Shown piece after piece: positions 54,989 to 64,000 of a DNA stretch of 64,000 nt. The notes below the pieces were generated by a model, which searched no databases, was not told where the DNA came from, and was given only the letters and a program-made list of their open reading frames with translations. The first letter of the stretch is position 1; every line of letters begins with the position of its first letter. The stretch is taken from positions 1 through 64,000 of the forward strand of contig NZ_JPVN01000005.1 in assembly GCF_000772945.1 (NCBI RefSeq). The letters run 5' to 3'. Source of the DNA: Ureibacillus manganicus DSM 26584 (GTDB lineage Bacteria > Bacillota > Bacilli > Bacillales_A > Planococcaceae). The position numbers and the translations under genes were made by a program.

Positions 54989-55282
54989 TTATTCGTATAA
55001 TTTGCTACCAAATACATGTTTTTCTAAATTTGAAAGTCTCTTTAAAATATCAAAATTGGTATTTCCAACAGGTTGGTTTGGTTGAGGCCTTCTTGAAGCA
55101 TTTTGTAATTCTTCTTTTAAACGTGTATTTTCAGTGCGAAGTTCAGTCAGAATTTTTTCAAAAGCGTCATAATCTTCCATGATTTGATCTAAAAATTGAT
55201 CAACCTGGTCCACACTATAACCTTTCATAGCTTTTTTAAATTCTTTCTCTAATATTATTTTTGAATTTAATTTTATATCCAT
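54989..55282 (-). CDS. gpsB: Cell-cycle protein GpsB
   Basis: 97 residues, DivIVA-like. The N-terminal membrane-binding and PBP1-binding module has [22 protein letters not shown] (~17-38), followed by a coiled coil to ~65, a linker and a short C-terminal trimerising helix. GpsB moves between the septum and side wall and shuttles PBP1 (ponA, encoded 5 kb away). AAGGGCGATG precedes the ATG. Gene order gpsB-rnpB is as in B. subtilis. Confidence 0.95.
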   Translation of the reverse strand: MDIKLNSKIILEKEFKKAMKGYSVDQVDQFLDQIMEDYDAFEKILTELRTENTRLKEELQNASRRPQPNQPVGNTNFDILKRLSNLEKHVFGSKLYE

Positions 55283-55497
55283 TCACATCGCCCTTCCATA
55301 CAAAACATACGTGATTATATTATATCATATGAACATGTTGAAAAGTGAAGGAAAACACACTACAAACTAAAATTAGCGATCGACTAATAAAGTAGATACT
55401 ATTTTCTTTCATCGAAAATCTTGTCACATTATAGTAGATATACGATATGTTTTTTGTCAAATCTTGCGCTTACCTGGGAAATAGAAGTAATAAATAT

Positions 55498-56745
55498 TTA
55501 GGAAATAATTTTATTTTCTAATCTTTGTATTCTCTTTTCCCATTGTTCTATTAATTTTATTTTTTGTGATGCATTGAAGCAAGTAGCATTTTCTATCAAT
55601 TTAAGTCCATCCAATGCACATCGGATTGCTTTTTCAAAAGTTTTTAATTGATGTTCATAAACAATGGCTAATTGCTCATATGCTTTAATTTGTTTTTTTA
55701 TATCTAGATGAGGGATTGCATATTCAAAATGTATAGCAGCTTCTACAAATTGACCATTTCTTTTCTGTTCAATTGCTAGGTAGTAATAAGCAAGACCTGT
55801 TTCTGGACCTTCAAAATGCTCAGTAACTTTACTTAAAAAACGTTCGCTTTCACCCTTATGCTTTAAATCTCCATACCATTTCCCTACATTTGTAAGGGTC
55901 GTAGCGGCTTCTTCAACTCTAGTTTCAATTAATAAATTCGTTGAATGTATATAAAGTGTAACTAATGAAAGTAAATCCCATTCGTTATGGTATAAAACTT
56001 TTATCAAAGTATCTGCTTGACCACTTTTTAATGCATCGGCATAAATAATTGGTGCTAAAAAACCTGGAATATCACCTTTTCGATGAAAGCCAAGTTTTTC
56101 TTCTTCCACTGTTGTTAATTTCATCTTTTCAAGGTTGTTCTTCCAAATACGTTTTGAACTATGAAGTAAATCGATTTGTTTATGATTAGTTAGTTTGGGT
56201 AACGTATTTCGATGTAGTGTCCATCTCGTTTCAACCTGTGGCCAATCAAAGCTTTTACCATTATAAGTAATGATTGTCTTTTGTGTTTGCCAAAATTTAG
56301 ACTCGAATAAAAAAGCGGCTTCATTTGAAGGGTCAGCTAAAACATATTGGGTAAGTAAAAATCCATCTGTTTTAGCTTCAAGAACTCCTATTAAAAAAAT
56401 ATGGGTTCCAACACCTTTTAACCCTGTTGTTTCTGTATCAAAAAATAAAATGTCATCGTCAAAACTTAAGGAAAAAGGATGACTAATGCGATGATTCTCC
56501 CACTTATCGATAGCATCATACAAAGATCCTAATTCATAAAGTCCATGCTTATAGTCGTTGGAATACATAACTTCACGTTTAAAAACAACGCCAAAATCAT
56601 TTTCGATGACGTTCAACCCACATTTTACCCAATTCTCTAAATAGCTTGGCTTTGGTGGTTTTACAAAAGTAGGTTTTTCAACTACTTTCTCTTTTTTACT
56701 ACCCAGCATTTTCTTCAATTGAAGTATTTTATTTTCATATGACAT
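55498..56745 (-). CDS. mrfB: MrfB (YprB) exonuclease
   Basis: 415 residues from the ATG at 56745 behind GAAGTGATC; GTG at 56754 is the alternative and overlaps mrfA. RNase H-like DEDD exonuclease: ILFFDTETTGLKGVG (~100) with ITYNGKSFDWPQVETRW (~160) and a later WDLLSLVTLY. The C-terminal ~130 residues are TPR-like. In B. subtilis MrfA and MrfB repair mitomycin C adducts independently of UvrABC. Just downstream of mrfA and overlapping or abutting it. Confidence 0.9.
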   Translation of the reverse strand: MSYENKILQLKKMLGSKKEKVVEKPTFVKPPKPSYLENWVKCGLNVIENDFGVVFKREVMYSNDYKHGLYELGSLYDAIDKWENHRISHPFSLSFDDDILFFDTETTGLKGVGTHIFLIGVLEAKTDGFLLTQYVLADPSNEAAFLFESKFWQTQKTIITYNGKSFDWPQVETRWTLHRNTLPKLTNHKQIDLLHSSKRIWKNNLEKMKLTTVEEEKLGFHRKGDIPGFLAPIIYADALKSGQADTLIKVLYHNEWDLLSLVTLYIHSTNLLIETRVEEAATTLTNVGKWYGDLKHKGESERFLSKVTEHFEGPETGLAYYYLAIEQKRNGQFVEAAIHFEYAIPHLDIKKQIKAYEQLAIVYEHQLKTFEKAIRCALDGLKLIENATCFNASQKIKLIEQWEKRIQRLENKIIS

Positions 56746-56750
56746 TTCGA

Positions 56751-59030
56751 TCACTTCATCTCATTTAACAAAAAGGATAATAGTTTAGTAACTTTCTCTT
56801 TTCCATTTTGCAAATTATTTTCTACACCTATACATGATGGACATCCATTTTCACAAGGGCAAATATCTACATGTTGAATTGATTCTTCAATAATAGAATC
56901 CAGAATATCATACACTTTTTCACTTAATCCAATTCCACCTGGGTAACTATCGTAGATGAACAATGTTGGTTTTTCATTATGAATCGCCTTAACTTGTGGA
57001 ACGACAGATAAGTCTTTTCGATCACATTGGATAAACAACGGAACAAATGATCCGATTGCGTATGCTGCACCAGTAAGTGCATCCGTAAGTACATCTTCTG
57101 ACCAATTTTCGAGATTTTCGAAAGAGAGCCACGTAGAATTTGTATGCATTTCTAGAGGTGGAATATGAATCTTTCCTGATCCGATATTTTCGTGAGTGTT
57201 AAATCTAATTTTTTTGAAAATGGTAGGAATCGCCAATAAGCTAACATCACCATAACCTAATTGTGCAGAAGGATAAGGTTTGCTCTTGTCTTCGCTTAAC
57301 ACTTTTAGTTCCACTGCTAAATTTGCATCTGTAAAATAATCCACATCTACTTCTCGGACAAATGCTTTCTTTTCTTCCCAATCTAGTTTTTCTACCTGGT
57401 ATTGAATCCCTTGATGTAGATAGATGGCTTCTTCATGCAATAAGGTCATGGCGCTATACGTATCCATTTCACCAATGACTTTTGTTGAACCTTGAATGGA
57501 CCAATCAATAATAACGACATTTTCTTGAGCACTAGAGCGCAGACTTATTTCATGTGCGGGAAACCTGTCACTCATCCAATGCCAATTTGAACTTGTTTTT
57601 AAAAGTACGCCTTCTTCTTCTAAAAAGGCTAATAGTTCTTGAACTTCAAACTCTCCGTAAACATCAGTCATAGAGAACGGTAATTCAAAAGATGCGCACT
57701 TTAAATGTTCCATTAAGATTAAAATATTTTCAGGATTAATCAATGCTTCTTCAGGTGAACTCCCTAACAAATACTTCGGATGATTGACAACGTACTGATC
57801 TAATGCTGTTGCACCTGCAACATAAATAATTAAAGCGGAATCTTGTCTTCTCCCTGCACGACCTGCTTGTTGCCACGCACTTGCTATATTACCAGGATAT
57901 CCCGTCATAATACATGCTTGTAATTGCCCAATATCAACACCTAGTTCTAGGGCATTAGTACTAACAACAATTTGAATCGAACCATCACGTAATCCTTTTT
58001 CGATCGCACGACGTTCTGTAGGTAAATAGCCTCCACGATATCCACGTATGGATTCATCCTGTATTTTCTTTTTTGTTAACTCTTTTAAATAGGTTACAAG
58101 CATTTCTACTCGAACTCGAGATTTAGCAAATACAATTGTTTGAATACCGGCTTTATAAAGTTCTGTAGCTAAATCTCGCACCTCAAGCACACTACTTCTC
58201 CTCACACCAAAAGTTGGATGGACAATTGGTGGATTATAAAAAAGAAATGTTTTTTTTCCAACCGGAGCACCTGAATTTGAGATTAGTTCATGAGTAGTAT
58301 TTGTAAGTTTTTCTGCTAGTTCTTTCGGATTTTTAATAGTTGCAGATGTACAAATAAATATTGGTTTACTACCATAAAACTCGCAAATCCTTTTCAACCT
58401 TCTAATAACATGTGCGACATGGCTTCCAAAGACACCTTTATATGTATGTAACTCATCAATTACAATATATTTTAAATTTTCAAAGAGAGAGACCCATTTT
58501 GTATGGTGTGGTAATATGCCTGAATGAAGCATGTCAGGATTTGTCATAACAATATGACCAGCCTTACGGATTTTTTGACGAATTGCCGGGGATGTATCTC
58601 CATCGTATGTGTAACTAAGAATTTCTTCGTCCATACTTTCTATCAAGTTATTTAAATCAGTCTTTTGATCTTGTGCAAGCGCCTTTGTTGGAAATAAATA
58701 GATTGCACGACTTGACGAATCTTGTAAAATTTGTTGAAGGACTGGTAAATGATAGCAAAGAGATTTACCAGATGCAGTTGGTGTTACTGCTGTAAAAGAT
58801 TGTCCTTCAGAAGCATAATCAAAGGCATCTCGTTGGTGTGTATATAATTGTGAGATCCCTCTTTCGATTAAAGCTCTTTTAATAGAAGGATGAAGTTTTT
58901 CAGGAAAGGATGCAAAATGAGCAGGCTTTTCCTCTATTGTTTCAATATGAAGTATATTTTTTTTAATATCCGAATCGTTTTTCCAGCTTTGTACAAGCTC
59001 ATCAACAGATTTTTTTTTATTTAATTGCAT
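56751..59030 (-). CDS. mrfA: MrfA (YprA) DEAD/DEAH helicase
   Basis: 759 residues from the ATG at 59030, eight bases after GGAAGG; GTG at 59039 is an alternative. Superfamily 2 helicase: Walker A TPTASGKSLCY (~85-95), box II VIDELHTYKG, motif VI QQAGRAGRRQDSALI, then a C-terminal DUF1998 (MZB) domain with four cysteines in CPCENGCPSCIG that bind zinc. With MrfB it forms the Bacillus mitomycin-C repair pair. Its 5' end overlaps yppE by 14-23 bp. Confidence 0.92.
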   Translation of the reverse strand: MQLNKKKSVDELVQSWKNDSDIKKNILHIETIEEKPAHFASFPEKLHPSIKRALIERGISQLYTHQRDAFDYASEGQSFTAVTPTASGKSLCYHLPVLQQILQDSSSRAIYLFPTKALAQDQKTDLNNLIESMDEEILSYTYDGDTSPAIRQKIRKAGHIVMTNPDMLHSGILPHHTKWVSLFENLKYIVIDELHTYKGVFGSHVAHVIRRLKRICEFYGSKPIFICTSATIKNPKELAEKLTNTTHELISNSGAPVGKKTFLFYNPPIVHPTFGVRRSSVLEVRDLATELYKAGIQTIVFAKSRVRVEMLVTYLKELTKKKIQDESIRGYRGGYLPTERRAIEKGLRDGSIQIVVSTNALELGVDIGQLQACIMTGYPGNIASAWQQAGRAGRRQDSALIIYVAGATALDQYVVNHPKYLLGSSPEEALINPENILILMEHLKCASFELPFSMTDVYGEFEVQELLAFLEEEGVLLKTSSNWHWMSDRFPAHEISLRSSAQENVVIIDWSIQGSTKVIGEMDTYSAMTLLHEEAIYLHQGIQYQVEKLDWEEKKAFVREVDVDYFTDANLAVELKVLSEDKSKPYPSAQLGYGDVSLLAIPTIFKKIRFNTHENIGSGKIHIPPLEMHTNSTWLSFENLENWSEDVLTDALTGAAYAIGSFVPLFIQCDRKDLSVVPQVKAIHNEKPTLFIYDSYPGGIGLSEKVYDILDSIIEESIQHVDICPCENGCPSCIGVENNLQNGKEKVTKLLSFLLNEMK

Positions 59031-59388
59031 CTTTTTCACCTTCCTCTAAGAAGCGTAAAAAATTAGACAAGGTATAATGAACAGATTGAATAGATTGTGT
59101 TATACGTTTTTTACTCGTTTCTTTATAAAATGATTGCACTACAAATTGATTCATTGCATCAACAACATTTGCTATTTGAACTTCGTGAATATATTTCGGT
59201 TGATTTATACGTATCCATTCTTTTGCACTTTGTTGCCAATCGTTCAATTGTGTTTGAATTTTGTCTGCATAAGGTTTTACTTCGTCAAAAAATAAAGGTG
59301 CTGCGTCCAATTCTCGCATATTAAAAAAGCGATTTACAGACGCATCACACTCTTCTATCAATTGTTTTGTTTGATCTATCAAAGTCAT
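59017..59388 (-). CDS. yppE: YppE family protein (DUF1798)
   Basis: 123 residues, a four-helix bundle by its amphipathic pattern; block IHEVQIANVVDAMNQFVVQSFY is family-typical. B. subtilis yppE is also in the recU neighbourhood. Function unknown. A weak GGGG precedes the ATG. It overlaps mrfA, so yppE-mrfA-mrfB is one operon. Confidence 0.85.
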   Translation of the reverse strand: MTLIDQTKQLIEECDASVNRFFNMRELDAAPLFFDEVKPYADKIQTQLNDWQQSAKEWIRINQPKYIHEVQIANVVDAMNQFVVQSFYKETSKKRITQSIQSVHYTLSNFLRFLEEGEKDAIK

Positions 59389-59439
59389 TTTGGCTACCCC
59401 AAACTATAAACATTTTTTATATCTATAGTGTACCAAAAA

Positions 59440-59637
59440 CTAATGAAAATCACTACTAAAAGGGGAACAAGTATTCTTTACATGATATTGCTTTTCTGCT
59501 AAGCTTACTTTTTGATGAGTGGTTACGAGTTTTGTTAAAAATGCATCATTCATAGAGTTACGTTCCTTTTCAATTTTTGAGCCCAACATATGATCGATAC
59601 AATCAATTTGTGCTAGAAGCATTTGAATTCTATTCAA
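59440..59637 (-). CDS. Small protein of unknown function
   Basis: 65 residues. The frame opens with ATG at 59646, but GGGAGG abuts that codon; the TTG at 59637 is nine bases after it and is my choice. Amphipathic helical sequence MNRIQMLLAQIDCIDHMLG, then a polar tail ending in CSPFSSDFH. Position (between yppE and recU) suits one of the small ypp genes. 51 bp upstream of yppE, same strand. Confidence 0.55.
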   Translation of the reverse strand: MNRIQMLLAQIDCIDHMLGSKIEKERNSMNDAFLTKLVTTHQKVSLAEKQYHVKNTCSPFSSDFH

Positions 59638-59799
59638 ATTAACCATCCTCCCTTGCTAGTAGAATTCCTTGCAAAAATAGAAATACCTTTCGTGTTGTCA
59701 AAACTAGACAAGGGATGCTAAAAGAAGAAATATTTCGATAATCTTTTATAGTTAATATTATTCTAAAAAATGGTTATCATTTTGGAGAAGGGTGATTTA

Positions 59800-60423
59800 A
59801 TGACAATTCGTTATCCGAATGGCAAAGTTTATAAGCCATCGGGCGAAGTGCCTAAAGTACTAAAAACAAATAAGAAAGAAAAAAACCTTTCATTTAGTAA
59901 CCGTGGGAAAACCCTAGAGGATGAAATTAATGAAACAAATCTTTTTTACTTAAATCATCAAATTGCAGTCATTCATAAGAAACCTGTTCCGATTCAAATC
60001 GTCAAAGTAGAGTATCCGAAAAGAAGTGCTGCTGTTATTCGGGAAGCATACTTCCGTACTGCTTCAACTACGGATTATAATGGAGTATGGAATGGCTATT
60101 ATCTAGATTTCGAAGCAAAGGAAACAGAGAGTAAAACTTCCTTTCCTTTAAAAAATGTGCACTCACATCAAATCAAACATATGGAGGATGTCATAAAGCA
60201 ACAAGGTATTGCTTTTATGATTGTTCGATTCTCAAAATTAGATAGATATTTTATATTACCTTTTCAAATTTTGTTCGATGCTTGGAACAAAATGGAAAAG
60301 GGTGGCGCAAAATCAATACCACTTAAAGTTTTTGAATTAAGTTCAGTTGAAGTTTCACCTGGATTTAATCCACGTATTGATTTTTTATCCGCCATTGAAA
60401 AATTAATTGCAAACAAAGAATAG
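59800..60423 (+). CDS. recU: Holliday-junction resolvase RecU
   Basis: 207 residues from the ATG at 59800 (AAGGGTGAT just before). PD-(D/E)xK fold: acidic E in NRGKTLEDEIN (~45), D in STTDYNGVW (~90) and D-x-E-A-K in YYLDFEAKET (~107-114). The N-terminal arm (1-30) is the disordered stalk-region lead. Cuts four-way DNA junctions and helps RecA in Gram-positives. Lies 26 bp upstream of ponA, as in Bacillus. Confidence 0.95.
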   Translation: MTIRYPNGKVYKPSGEVPKVLKTNKKEKNLSFSNRGKTLEDEINETNLFYLNHQIAVIHKKPVPIQIVKVEYPKRSAAVIREAYFRTASTTDYNGVWNGYYLDFEAKETESKTSFPLKNVHSHQIKHMEDVIKQQGIAFMIVRFSKLDRYFILPFQILFDAWNKMEKGGAKSIPLKVFELSSVEVSPGFNPRIDFLSAIEKLIANKE

Positions 60424-60449
60424 TAGTTTGTATAAGTGAGGAGATTACT

Positions 60450-63068
60450 GTGGCTGAAAAAAGAACACGAGAAGAATTAAAACGTGAACGTGAATTACAA
60501 AAAAGACAACAGAAAAAACCAGCAAAACTTTGGATCAAACGAATCATTTTATCGCTATTGGCTATCGGTTTAGCTGGATTTGTATTTGGCGTTGGGCTAT
60601 TTGTTTACTATGCAAGCTCAGCACCTGAATTAAATGAAGAATTATTAAAAGATCCTATTTCTGCTGAATTTTACGATAAAAACGGTGAACTATTTGCAAC
60701 AATAGGCGTTCAAAATCGGAAATATGTCGAATATGAGGAAATTCCGAAAGAAATGGTTGATGCCATACTAGCAACAGAAGATGTGCGTTTCTTTAATCAC
60801 TTCGGAGTCGATGTTTGGAGAACAATGGGAGCGGTTCTTGCAAACTTCCGTGATGGATTTGGTGCACAGGGTGGAAGTACAATTACTCAACAAGTAGTAA
60901 AAAATTCATTCTTAAGTAATGATAAGGCGTTGAAACGGAAAGCACAAGAAGCTTGGCTTTCGGTTCAATTAGAACAGCAGTACGATAAAGAAGAAATTTT
61001 TGAAATGTATTTCAATAAAATTTTAATGTCTGGAAGAATATATGGTTTTGCGACAGCGGCAGAATACTTCTTCGGTAAAGAGTTAAATGAATTAGAACTT
61101 GACGAAATGGCATTACTTGCTGGGATGCCACAAAGTCCTAACAGATATAATCCATTTAAAAATCCAGAACGTGCACAGCAACGTCGAGATTTAGTCTTAG
61201 ATTTAATGGTACTACATGAAAAAATTACAGAGCAACAAGCAGCAGCTGCAAAAGAAATTGATGTAGTTTCACGATTAGTACCAGAAGATAAACGTCAATC
61301 AGTAGCTGGTTCAAAATATGATGCATTTCTTGATGTTGTTCAAAACGAACTTGAAAGAAATGGTGATGGAGAATTATTGAGTGAAGGTATAAAAGTTTAT
61401 ACTACTCTTGATCCGGATGCACAAACAGTTGTTGAGAATGTTATGAACAATCCAGCTAACTTCCCTACTGAAAAGATAGAGTCTGGTGTTGCGGTAGTCG
61501 ATACTAAGACTGGAGCTATTAGAGCAATTGGTGGTGGACGTGACTATGGAGGTCGTGGTTATAACTTTGCAGAAGATTTAACAGGTCGTTCTCCTGGTTC
61601 AACGATGAAGCCATTACTTGATTACGGACCAGCATTTGAATATTTAAAATGGTCAACAGGACAAACAATCGTAGATGATAAAATTACTTATACTGGGACC
61701 AATCAAGCTATTTCAAACTGGGATAACAAATACCTTGGGACTATGACAGTTCGAGAAGCCCTGTATACTTCACGAAATGTGCCAGCTGTTAAAACATTAA
61801 AAGAAGTAGGTACCAATCAAGCAAAACAATTTGTCTCTAAACTTGGAATTCAAACGGATGAAGTCTATGAATCGGATGCAATCGGTGGTGGGAAAATAAA
61901 GCTTTCCCCTATTCAGATGGCAGCATCATTTGCAGCATTCGGTAATAATGGTGTTTACAATGATCCGCATACAATTAAAGAGATTGTTTACCGTGATGGT
62001 TCTAAAAAATCATATGATAATGAATCAACCGTAGCTATGGAAGACTATACAGCATACATGGTAACAGATATATTACGAGATGTATTAAGTAACAAACCAG
62101 GTGCATCTGGCTCTCGAGCAAATGTCTCTGGGTTAGATATAGCTGGTAAATCTGGAACAACAAACTATTCTAGCGATGATTTTGCGAAATATAACTTACC
62201 GAATTCCGCAGTACCAGATTCATGGTTCGCAGGTTATACAACAAATTACTCAATCGCAATTTGGAGCGGATATTCTGATTATAAGGAACCTATCACAACG
62301 TGGGATGAACGATGGTTACCGCAAAATTTATTTAAATCAATTATGTCTGGGGTATCAGCAAATGTAGAAACTCCTCGTTTTAGTAAACCAGGTTCTGTTG
62401 TTGAAGCAACGATAGAAGTTGGCACAAATCCTTTAAAACTGGCGAGTGAACATACACCTGATGAACTTCGAGTAACAGAACTGTTTATAAAAGGTACAGA
62501 ACCTACAGAAGTTTCAGATCAATTTAAAAAGCTAGAATTAGATCCAGTATCTAACTTACAAGCAGTGCCAAATGATGTTGGTGGGCTCGTTGACTTAATG
62601 TGGGAATATACTCCTCCGACAATCAACAACGGCGATAAAGTTGATAAAGACGAAGCGCAACAAACTGTTCCAATTTCCTTTGAAGTATCCATGACAGTTG
62701 ATGATGGAGCACCAACAGTCATTGGTACCACTGAGCAAATGCATGTCACGATTCCGAATCTTGAATATGGTAGAAACTATACATTTACTGTAGTCGCGGT
62801 GTCAGAAGATGTGCGTAGTGAGCCTGCTTCCGTTTCAGTAATTGTCGAAAATCCAATTGAAGAACCTATTATAGAAGATCCAATCTTTGATGAAGATGGT
62901 AATCCTGAAAATGGTGATGACAATGGAAATACCGATGAATCTGATGAGAATAACGATGGCGAAGAATCGCCTGGCAATGAAAATGGCGCAGACAATGGTG
63001 AAGGTGCAACTCAACCAAATTCCCCTTCTCAACCAACTAAACCTGGACGGGGAAATAATAACGGTTAG
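60450..63068 (+). CDS. ponA: Penicillin-binding protein 1A/1B, bifunctional
   Basis: 872 residues, GTG start behind GAGGAG. Short cytoplasmic basic tail, one transmembrane helix (~30-52), glycosyltransferase (GT51) domain (~65-240: EDVRFFNHFGVD, GGSTITQQ), then the transpeptidase with S384-x-x-K387 (SPGSTMKP), SRN (~444-446) and K567-S-G. A fibronectin type III-like module follows (~700-800). The tail (~800-872) is Asp/Glu/Asn/Gly-rich and ends in Pro/Ser. It polymerises and cross-links cell-wall glycan. Partner GpsB is encoded in the window. Confidence 0.95.
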   Translation: MAEKRTREELKRERELQKRQQKKPAKLWIKRIILSLLAIGLAGFVFGVGLFVYYASSAPELNEELLKDPISAEFYDKNGELFATIGVQNRKYVEYEEIPKEMVDAILATEDVRFFNHFGVDVWRTMGAVLANFRDGFGAQGGSTITQQVVKNSFLSNDKALKRKAQEAWLSVQLEQQYDKEEIFEMYFNKILMSGRIYGFATAAEYFFGKELNELELDEMALLAGMPQSPNRYNPFKNPERAQQRRDLVLDLMVLHEKITEQQAAAAKEIDVVSRLVPEDKRQSVAGSKYDAFLDVVQNELERNGDGELLSEGIKVYTTLDPDAQTVVENVMNNPANFPTEKIESGVAVVDTKTGAIRAIGGGRDYGGRGYNFAEDLTGRSPGSTMKPLLDYGPAFEYLKWSTGQTIVDDKITYTGTNQAISNWDNKYLGTMTVREALYTSRNVPAVKTLKEVGTNQAKQFVSKLGIQTDEVYESDAIGGGKIKLSPIQMAASFAAFGNNGVYNDPHTIKEIVYRDGSKKSYDNESTVAMEDYTAYMVTDILRDVLSNKPGASGSRANVSGLDIAGKSGTTNYSSDDFAKYNLPNSAVPDSWFAGYTTNYSIAIWSGYSDYKEPITTWDERWLPQNLFKSIMSGVSANVETPRFSKPGSVVEATIEVGTNPLKLASEHTPDELRVTELFIKGTEPTEVSDQFKKLELDPVSNLQAVPNDVGGLVDLMWEYTPPTINNGDKVDKDEAQQTVPISFEVSMTVDDGAPTVIGTTEQMHVTIPNLEYGRNYTFTVVAVSEDVRSEPASVSVIVENPIEEPIIEDPIFDEDGNPENGDDNGNTDESDENNDGEESPGNENGADNGEGATQPNSPSQPTKPGRGNNNG

Positions 63069-63156
63069 TTTAAAAAGAGGTTGAGACAAAAGATAACTTT
63101 CAACCAAGAGTCAGTATTACTATGATAAAAATCTGCTAACGCTATATTAGAAAGTG

Positions 63157-63281
63157 GTTCGTTGGAGAGGCATGCGAAGACTCCTGCAGGACGTAGAAGC
63201 AGTCATGAGACCCCGGAGAGCTTTAGCTCCCGGAGGCTCATGGCTTCCCTGCGGAAAGCGAAGCATGCATCGGAAACGAAC
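63157..63281. repeat. Second family of dispersed palindromic repeat
   Basis: GTTCGTT/AACGAAC bound the element, with GCATGC/GCATGC, GCAGG/CCTGC, CATGAG/CTCATG and CCGG-x2-AGCT/AGCT-x2-CCGG nested inside. The GCGAAGACTCCTGC...GGAAAGCGAAGC pattern is one I know as a common Bacillus-group intergenic element. Not related to 36616. Confidence 0.82.
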
Positions 63282-63293
63282 GTCACAATATCA

Positions 63294-63332
63294 AAAAGGT
63301 ACAATCCATTTGAATGATGGATTGTACCTTTT
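63294..63332. terminator. Bidirectional terminator between ponA and ypoC
   Basis: AAAAGGTACAATCCAT and ATGGATTGTACCTTTT, perfect 16 bp with a 7-nt loop. It serves both converging transcripts. Confidence 0.88.
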
Positions 63333-63355
63333 CACTTAAGTCCCAGCCTGTTTTT

Positions 63356-63709
63356 TTATTTCATCTTTACACGCAAACGCGCTAGTCTCTTTTTCGTTTC
63401 TTTAAATAACTCATCTAATTGTCTGTAGCATGCAAATTGGCCAGGTCTTGCTTTAATAAAAGATAATCGTTCCATTCCGTTTAATGGCAAAACCTCATAA
63501 TCCTCGTTAACGTTAATACCCTCGGATTCTTGATTAGACGTCGTCACGATCAATCTTTCATATAATTCAATTCCCTTTTCCATAAACACTTTTGCCTGTC
63601 GATTTCGCTGTTGGTGGGCTTCATGTATTAGTTTACTTAATTCTTCCCACTCTAAAAACATTGGTTCTACAGCATTTTTTTGAATCTTTACTGGGTCAAA
63701 CGTAATCAC
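63356..63709 (-). CDS. ypoC: YpoC-like protein
   Basis: 117 residues, GTG start. Mostly helical: EWEELSKLIHEAHQQRN, then FIKARPGQFACYRQLDELFKETKKRLARL at the C-terminus. Identified mainly by its place between ponA and nth, as in B. subtilis, and by the C-terminal block. Function unknown. Its start overlaps the nth stop by 4 bp (GTGA), so it is translated after nth. Confidence 0.8.
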   Translation of the reverse strand: MITFDPVKIQKNAVEPMFLEWEELSKLIHEAHQQRNRQAKVFMEKGIELYERLIVTTSNQESEGINVNEDYEVLPLNGMERLSFIKARPGQFACYRQLDELFKETKKRLARLRVKMK

Positions 63710-64000
63710 AATTTCACCAATCCTTTTTTCAAGCGTTTCTGTCCCTCTCTACAATCATCTAATAGAGGACAAGTTCCACATTGCGGATTTTGTGCTTTAC
63801 AATGGTAACGGCCAAAAAAGATTAATTGATGGTGTGTTTTCGACCATTTTTCTTTTGGTGTTTTTTTCATTATAGTTTCTTCGACTTCTAAAACTGTATC
63901 TTTAAGCCGACATAATCCAAGTCTTTTTGAAACTCGCTCAACATGAGTATCAACAGCTAGAGCTGGTATATCAAAGGCAACAGAAAGCACTACATTTGCA
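63706..64000 (-). CDS. nth: Endonuclease III, 3' end only
   Basis: The C-terminal ~98 residues of Nth, open at the window edge; codons before 63990 continue the family block (ANVVLSVAFDIPALAVDTHVER). The catalytic Asp is in AVDTHVER; the [4Fe-4S] ligands C-x6-C-x2-C-x5-C are in CKAQNPQCGTCPLLDDC. It removes oxidised pyrimidines and nicks the abasic site. The helix-hairpin-helix with the catalytic Lys lies outside the window. Confidence 0.95.
   Translation of the reverse strand, partial: ANVVLSVAFDIPALAVDTHVERVSKRLGLCRLKDTVLEVEETIMKKTPKEKWSKTHHQLIFFGRYHCKAQNPQCGTCPLLDDCREGQKRLKKGLVKL

Noticed and set aside
63154-63339. 61-codon ORF after ponA
   Set aside because: It lies in the palindromic repeat and terminator; no ribosome site.

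Overview
The window is chromosomal DNA from a low-GC, Gram-positive, spore-former-like Bacillota. The best fit is the Bacillales family Planococcaceae (Lysinibacillus/Solibacillus/Ureibacillus type). The case rests on gene content and order: the right end carries ypvA, ypsC, rnpB, gpsB, mrfB/yprB, mrfA/yprA, yppE, recU, ponA, ypoC and nth, the order known from the Bacillus subtilis 'yp' region, and ypgR, ypgQ and dynA/ypbR lie further left. A type-B RNase P RNA, AGGAGG-type ribosome sites and many TTG/GTG starts agree. There are no tRNA or rRNA genes, prophages, insertion sequences or CRISPR arrays.

Layout. 1-9.3 kb: the edge of a 51-bp repeat, then ypgR/yfmR (one operon), a lipoprotein, ypgQ, a DoxX protein with an apparent CTG start, a second lipoprotein, a BmrA-like ABC exporter and a secreted protein. 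9.4-17.6 kb: fhs, a cold-shock protein, a VOC protein, YbaK, a free-standing CoaB, a LysR regulator, a zinc-finger protein, an RNase HI-like protein, CoaW and a DEDD exonuclease. 17.7-22.5 kb: a squalene/phytoene-synthase-like gene, a 780-bp array of 52-bp hairpin-forming tandem repeats, a NERD-domain protein, dsdA and yqxD. 22.7-33.2 kb: gdhA, pepF, malic enzyme, a secreted stalk-domain protein, a rhodanese and the double dynamin DynA. 33.6-36.6 kb: a lone CheX and a three-gene ba3 cytochrome oxidase operon (a 42-residue subunit IIa, then II and I), whose promoter carries a TGTGA-N6-TCACA box at -41.5 and a cre-like site.

36.8-49.3 kb is the most distinctive block. A large MalT-like STAND ATPase with a C-terminal winged helix and BTAD domain (46142-49336) lies just upstream of a co-oriented operon. 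The operon encodes a Liv-type solute-binding protein, two ATPases, two permeases, a KAS III-like enzyme with an apparent Cys-His-His triad, an alpha/beta hydrolase, a FabG-like reductase and an acyl-CoA ligase. The natural reading is uptake, hydrolysis, CoA activation and processing of an unknown acyl or ester compound. In front of the operon are TTGTAACT direct repeats on an 11-bp period followed by a weak -10, an arrangement like that bound by SARP/BTAD activators, and then a cre-like sequence.

49.4-64 kb is core genome: a DinG-type helicase, a THUMP rRNA methyltransferase overlapping a PAS-GGDEF-EAL gene, rnpB with a clear promoter, gpsB, the mitomycin-repair pair mrfAB, yppE, recU-ponA, and ypoC with the 3' end of nth running off the window. 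Two families of dispersed palindromic repeats occur. One has copies at 36616 and 44381 with compensatory stem changes; the other is at 63157.
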